The notes under the pieces: generated by a model
The model's database searches: none
The model's input: only the letters and a program-made list of their open reading frames with translations
Told to the model about the DNA's origin: nothing
Assembly: GCA_022393335.1 (NCBI GenBank)
Contig: JAJEKB010020623.1
Span: 536,991-600,990, forward strand
DNA from: Macrotrachela quadricornifera
Taxonomy: Eukaryota > Rotifera > Eurotatoria > Philodinida > Philodinidae
Direction: 5' to 3'
Length of the DNA stretch: 64,000 nt
Program-made: the position numbers and the translations under genes
In this document: piece after piece, positions 57,064 through 64,000 of the stretch
Numbering within the stretch: position 1 is the stretch's first letter
How the letters are laid out: each line of letters begins with the position of its first letter

Positions 57064-60042
57064 TTTTTTTTAGCTAAAGAAATAAGAATGTTGATTTATC
57101 TTTTAGAATTAAAATTTTTCTTACCAATTTTTCGAAATAAAACTATTGAAAATTGAGACTAGCTCGTCTGTAGAGAAAACGATCAACGTTGATAATAAAA
57201 AAGTAATCTAAAAGATAGTAAGAATTAGAACATCTGATTTTCTTTTAGTGAATGTATGATTCTTATTCTAATTTCATATGATATAATATATCAGAAAACA
57301 GCTTCATATATACTACGTTATAGCTTCTTACGTCATACTCTTCCACACTCAGACAGTTCACCTTTTTTTTTTATTAGTACTGTATCAAGTGTGTAAATAT
57401 TATTTCTCATAAATTCAATTTGATTTTATGTGTCATTTCCTATTTTTATTAATATGATCAGTTGGAAAGAATTTTTAGTAAAAAATACTCTTATACTGAC
57501 GCAATTTGATAAGCATTAAAATTACCCGTAATAAAAAAGAGCAGTGCTATTATTAGATCGATATACGAACTATAATGAGACATGAATGATTTCTACTATG
57601 TCGATTAAGACTCATATATTTGGGATAATAAAAGAAAAATTAAGACTTTATTGATTTATATACGTTTACCTGAAGTTTATATTAGAGCCTTCTTTTGTTA
57701 ATTTGAACCGTGAAAAGGTGACTTCTTTTGCAATCAAACGTAATACTAAATATCAACATAAAATATCTCTAAGTTATCAATTATTTTCTTTGTTAATTAA
57801 TATCAATTTAAACTTACTTTGAATTAAAATAAGAAATACAAGAGAAGTACCTCAAATGTTTCAGTTCTTAAGTCAGAATTATGTGCATCATATAGTCCAT
57901 AATGAGCTATGAGTACTCTGAAAAAAGTTTGAGCGCAAAGCTTATTGAAAGTGAGATACTGTATTTCGATGGTATTTCTTAACAGAATGATGCGGTCTCC
58001 ATCAAAGAGATGAGAAAAATCGATTTTCGAATTTCAACTTGAAACTTTGGACAGAGATAGACCTTAATAAAAATAGTTTATTGTGAAAGTTTCAGATATT
58101 TTGGTTCTTCTTATCCTAAAATATAGACATCATATCTGTCCATGTATTTGGGCGATAGGAAGTATGACTTTTACCATAGTAGGATAGGAAGCACGAAAAT
58201 ATCTGAAACTTCCACAATAAACTATTCTTGTTAAAGTCCATCTCTGTGCAAAGTTTCAAGTTGAAATTCGACAATAGATTTTTCTCATCTTTTTGATGGA
58301 GACCGCAACGTTCTGTTAAAAAATATTGTCAAAATGTAGTATCTCAGTTTCAGTAAGCTGTGTGCCCAAACTTTTTTCAGGATATTCATAGTTCATTAGG
58401 GACTACATGATGCACATAATCTTGACTTAAAAGAAGTGAAACATTTGGGATACTTGCCTCGTTAGTAAAATGTTTTTCTATTTGATTAATTTCAAATTTT
58501 ACATATTGAGAACTCTAGACTCAGTAGATCAAGAACTGTCAAAAAAAAGGTTTTTTAAATAAATCATTGATACCACAAGTAGTTGACATCATGTAGATTT
58601 GTATTTTAGTGTTCAGAATAGAACAACTAGTTCTCTGTGAATTGATTGAAAAATAATTAGTTGATGTCTATGAAACTATTTTTGCGGGACCATGTCTCTT
58701 TTTTTTATTTTTATTATTTCTTCTTTAAATGGTGATTGATTGGAGAAAAACAAATGAATTTTTAGCACAGATGGTCTCAATAAATGTTATTGATACAAGC
58801 CTAATTCATATAAAAAATCTTGACTTGATTTACCGTTGGAGAGTTCTATCACATAATCTATTGATAAGGACTGAATATAGGATTGGAATATTCCATGCAA
58901 TCGATCTTTTTATTTTATAGACAGCAAATAAAAATCTATTAGGCTTCGGAGGTACTCAAAAGTCAGTCCATTTGACGTTATCTTAAATATATGCCCAACG
59001 TGTCATATATGATTATTTGCTTGAAATTTCATACGGTTAGTATAGTTTTTCACTGTTCTTTTTAACATTTAATCATGAATGAAGTATTGAATGAGTCATA
59101 TAAATTGATGTATTATTGAGCATGATTAAAATAGGAATCTTTTTTTCATCAAATAAATTTCTTGTAGATTTTATTAAATACATTATTATATCAGTTTCTT
59201 CTTTCATTATAGTAATTAAATCATTGTAAAAACAAACTATTTTTTTTTCTTTGTTAACCTTTTACAACCGGGTCCTGGAAATAATGGAGCAAAAATATGA
59301 GATATAAGTAAATGCCATGACGTTGCCTTTTGGCAACATCAGACTAAAACAGGTCAAAATTTTCACAAGAGTTGGGTATGTTTCAATAACTTTCACGGAC
59401 TGTTTACGCTATTAGATTGTCATCAAGATCAGTTTGAACAAACAATGATTAAAGACTACTCATAACTGTAGTGCAAAAATTCAACACGCTAACATCTAGG
59501 GTCAACAACAGCTGTGAGAAAATTAGTATTGGCTTCAAAATATACTACGGTGGGCCTGTTCGTTGAATATGTCGAGAACGACTGAATAAGAACAGTTGAG
59601 TTCTTTTCTTTTGTTTAAAAGAGGACATTAGGACATATCTTTTTCTAAATAACCCAGTTCTGAATGCATTTCGAAACTGGTCACTGAGCTGAAAATGAAA
59701 ATTTGAACTAAATTTTCGACACTTCTGAATCGAATAAGATAAACATACGAAGCCGAATTTAGATCATTTTTTTGAAAGATACATTCAAATTCAACTACAG
59801 TTTGAAAAACGATTGCATGCTGACATATAACATAATATTGATCTTTTATTATGTGTGTTATTTCTTCTATTCAATAATTGAACCATCAATTAGTCATAAA
59901 GAGATCTATATATTTGCATTTAAAGAATTTTATTTTTTTTATTTTATATTCATAATTAGAAATTACATTTGAGTAAATAAAAAGACAATAGATATTATAA
60001 AAATCTACAGGGGTTAAATAAACTCTTTACTGGTTTGTCTTT
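57064..60042. other. Gene-poor region with one fold-back element
   Basis: Besides the element at 57845-58455 no gene is supported. A perfect small hairpin, GTTGCC TTTT GGCAAC, lies near 59324. ORFs at 58729-58920 and 59772-59972 have no recognisable similarity. Confidence 0.5.
57845..58455. mobile_element. Fold-back element with ~260-bp arms
   Basis: The left arm (57845-58115) and right arm (58190-58455) are inverted copies with a ~75-bp loop. Both carry CAAATGTTTCA at the outer end, ATGTGCATCATATAGTCC-like and TGGAGACCGCA-like words, and GAAAGTTTCAGATATTTT near the loop. No coding potential. Confidence 0.9.
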
Positions 60043-61073
60043 TCATTTAGTTATGTCGATGGTTTGATGGCATAACAGTACTATTTTAATATATTTCTTA
60101 GAGGTATCACTGTTATTACATTTTGCTCTTGATGCAAATAGCAACAAGAAAAAAATTCTTGTTATTTTTCTTCGAAGGTCTGAACGACCAATACGAACAC
60201 GAAATGGATAAATTAAATTAACTAAATATTTTAAATTTTCAAGATAGTCATTAATAAGTGGCATAACAATTGTTCCTTGTGTTATCGTACCAAATGTTGA
60301 AAAGAAGAAAAGAACACTTAAAAGTATCTATATAATTAAATAAAGAATAATAATTGGTATTAATTGAATAATCATTTGAATATTTTCGCTCCAAAAATTT
60401 CTTCGCCTTTGCATTTTTCTTTTTTGAATATAAACTCGAATAATTAATAAACTACTCATTAAAATTATTAAGACTACTGGTATACAAATCATAATAATAT
60501 TTTTAAAAATAACAGCAAATGATGATATAAAAAAACAAACTAGATAATCCACAAATTACACTATTACAATTATATGTAGTTGTACATTGTATAGCATAAA
60601 TACCAATACTATAGAATAACATGATGAGATAATAATATATGATTAAAAATTAATGAATATCGTTCTATTGATCCAAGTACAATCATTAATAAATTAATAG
60701 AGACTAATGTAAATTGACACTGATTAAAAAAATTATAAAATTCAATAATTTCCTAAAATAGTAATAATATAGCGACTTGTATTGATTATAAAGGATGTAC
60801 CTGAACAAAATTTATAATAAGTAAACAAAAAACAAGGTAATTTCGTGGTTTTTTTATGTAATTTTGATGACCGAATAAAGTCATACAGTGAGAAAAGTGT
60901 GCAAGTAATTGATAGTTCAAGTAAACTTTTACGAATGATGAATATGGCAAACGATGACGTAATATTTTTTTTAATTACTTTATTAATAGATTTAATAAAT
61001 GAGAATTTCTAAGCACTGTATTTATTTTAGATTCAACTCCTACGTTTCGTTTAGCTACAAGAAAAATATTCAT
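60043..61073 (-). pseudogene. Rhodopsin-like 7TM receptor, damaged
   Basis: On the minus strand, pieces fit a rotifer orphan 7TM receptor: a TM3 end with IVLGSIERYSLIF (the ERY equivalent of DRY), a TM5 stretch (IIMICIPVVLIILMSSLLI) followed by basic RVYIQKRKMQRRR, a TM6 start, and a final FRVRIGRSDLRRKI tail. Stop codons and frame changes lie between TM3 and TM5 and in the N-terminal half. Some may be small introns, but no consistent full-length reading could be built, so it is called a pseudogene. Ligand unknown. Confidence 0.6.
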
Positions 61074-62207
61074 AATGAATTATTTTTTTATCATTATATA
61101 AAAATGATTATAACCAAAGACAGTTAAGATTTTATTATTTATATTATATTAGAAGCTAATGTGCCCAAATAAAAATACATCAATTGCAATTCTTAGTTTG
61201 GAATTGAATAGAATGGAAAGTGATAGATTCTTGTACTCAAAGAATAAATGTTGTGTACGAGTACTACATACTTAATCATCAAGTGAATCTTTCTCATATT
61301 CAGAAGCCAAAGTCATGTATGTCTAATAGACAACTCTAGTGAAATATCTTGTAAGCAATCTCTTGGAATCTTAACAATCTTGTGGCAAGATCATAGGTAC
61401 AGAAATGTAAACAAATCTTAGAAACAGATCTTGATAACGTCGTCATCTTGCATCAAGATCTTGACTTAATAGCACCTGTTACGAATGATTTTGGTACTGC
61501 TTGAAACTAGGATGTGCCAGATTGTTTAAAAAAATATGATCTTCATTCAAGGATACTCATGAAGGACAACATTTTTGAATATTGTTTAAACTGACCATTG
61601 TTCTCTAACTTGGCTCCTTGCGTTTGCAGCAGCAATTCGAGTTCAGATTCATATTCAGCGTCAAATTTCACTTCGGATCGACTATCTCGGTAGCATTTAG
61701 AATCATCCATAAACTACTTTTAGTGGTCATTTTTGAGAAGATACATGCTAAACGTTTACTTCATTGACAAAAATGCTCCAATCATAAATCAGTTAGACAC
61801 TTCTTGAGGGTGAGAGCGGCTCATTTTCAAGAAAATACTCGAAGTGTCTTGTCTATGTCGTTCGTACGTCTTATCCTTTTAGATTGATAACGAAGTCAAC
61901 CTTTTCATTAGTCAGTTTTTTGTGCCTCTACAATGATATTTATACTTTCTGTTAATTTTTTCATACATTACTAGCATCTACTTCAACAACGACTATTTTC
62001 AGATGGAATAAATTAAAAATAAATTTATTTACTTTAAAGCAATCTTAGCTTCTGTCTATATAGAATGCTATAAGATAAATCATAAACCTATCAGAATAAG
62101 TATTGTGAAAGTGTAACCATATGAGACGAAATTTTATTTCAAAAGAGCTATCGTACTTACATATTTCTTCTTCTTTTTTCACAATCATTAATTGTTACAC
62201 AATAGCA
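61074..62207. other. Spacer upstream of the helicase-like gene
   Basis: No gene recognised. The sequence repeats ATCTTG words between about 61350 and 61470, and an inverted 9-mer (AGACACTTC / GAAGTGTCT) lies at about 61795-61855. An in-frame upstream ATG at 62121 precedes the preferred helicase start. Confidence 0.4.

Positions 62208-64000
<1,793 letters not shown>

Noticed and set aside
61795..61855. Inverted 9-mer AGACACTTC / GAAGTGTCT
   Set aside because: Too short and isolated to be called an element; expected by chance in a window of this size.

Overview
The window looks like nuclear DNA of a bdelloid rotifer. It is strongly AT-rich, its genes have many short GT-AG introns (about 45-90 bases), and it carries families that are expanded in that group: arginine-type ADP-ribosyltransferases, an ART fused to kinesin-light-chain-like TPRs, TRAF-like RING proteins, orphan 7TM receptors and Athena-like Penelope retroelements. 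It also has bacterial- or plant-like proteins and abundant short fold-back transposons. The genus cannot be fixed from the sequence alone, and all homology calls come from reading translations, not from searches.

Layout: 1-3.5 kb is repeat-rich spacer with modular and 137-bp tandem repeats. 3.55-9.56 kb is a TRPM-type cation channel of about 20 exons, with a ~970-bp fold-back element in one intron. 9.6-13 kb is spacer with a small MITE and a ~395-bp tandem array. 13.05-14.03 kb is a stand-alone ART. 15.7-17.8 kb (minus) is an M61-like peptidase that lacks the catalytic glutamate. 20-23.2 kb holds an intermediate-filament pseudogene and a decayed Penelope-like retroelement. 23.67-26.28 kb is a single-exon ART-TPR protein. 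26.3-33.2 kb is gene-poor, with two fold-back elements. 33.2-34.2 kb is a TRAF-like RING protein. 34.2-45.3 kb is gene-poor, with a degenerate ~105-bp minisatellite and two fold-back elements. 45.3-49.96 kb is a membrane-anchored fusion of a plant-type GT75 domain (reversibly glycosylated polypeptide / UDP-arabinopyranose mutase family) with a second glycosyltransferase domain. 50.2-52.5 kb has a palindromic MITE and a dead mariner. 53.2-53.5 kb is a small secreted Cys-rich protein of bacterial type (DUF6970-like). 53.67-54.29 kb is a piggyBac-type remnant with TTAA flanks. 56.3-57.1 kb (minus) is a secreted orphan. 57.8-58.5 kb is a fold-back element. 60-61.1 kb (minus) is a 7TM receptor pseudogene. 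62.2-64 kb is the start of a DHX8/Prp22-like DEAH helicase paralogue whose catalytic motifs are all altered while its frame and splice sites stay open; it runs off the window.

The genes do not form one pathway. The window reads as an accessory region in which intact genes sit among decaying copies and many non-autonomous transposons. The most unusual items are the GT75-glycosyltransferase fusion, the helicase with degenerate motifs, the M61-like protein with HHIQH in place of HExxH, the DUF6970-like secreted protein, and at least nine separate fold-back elements in 64 kb, two of them inside introns.
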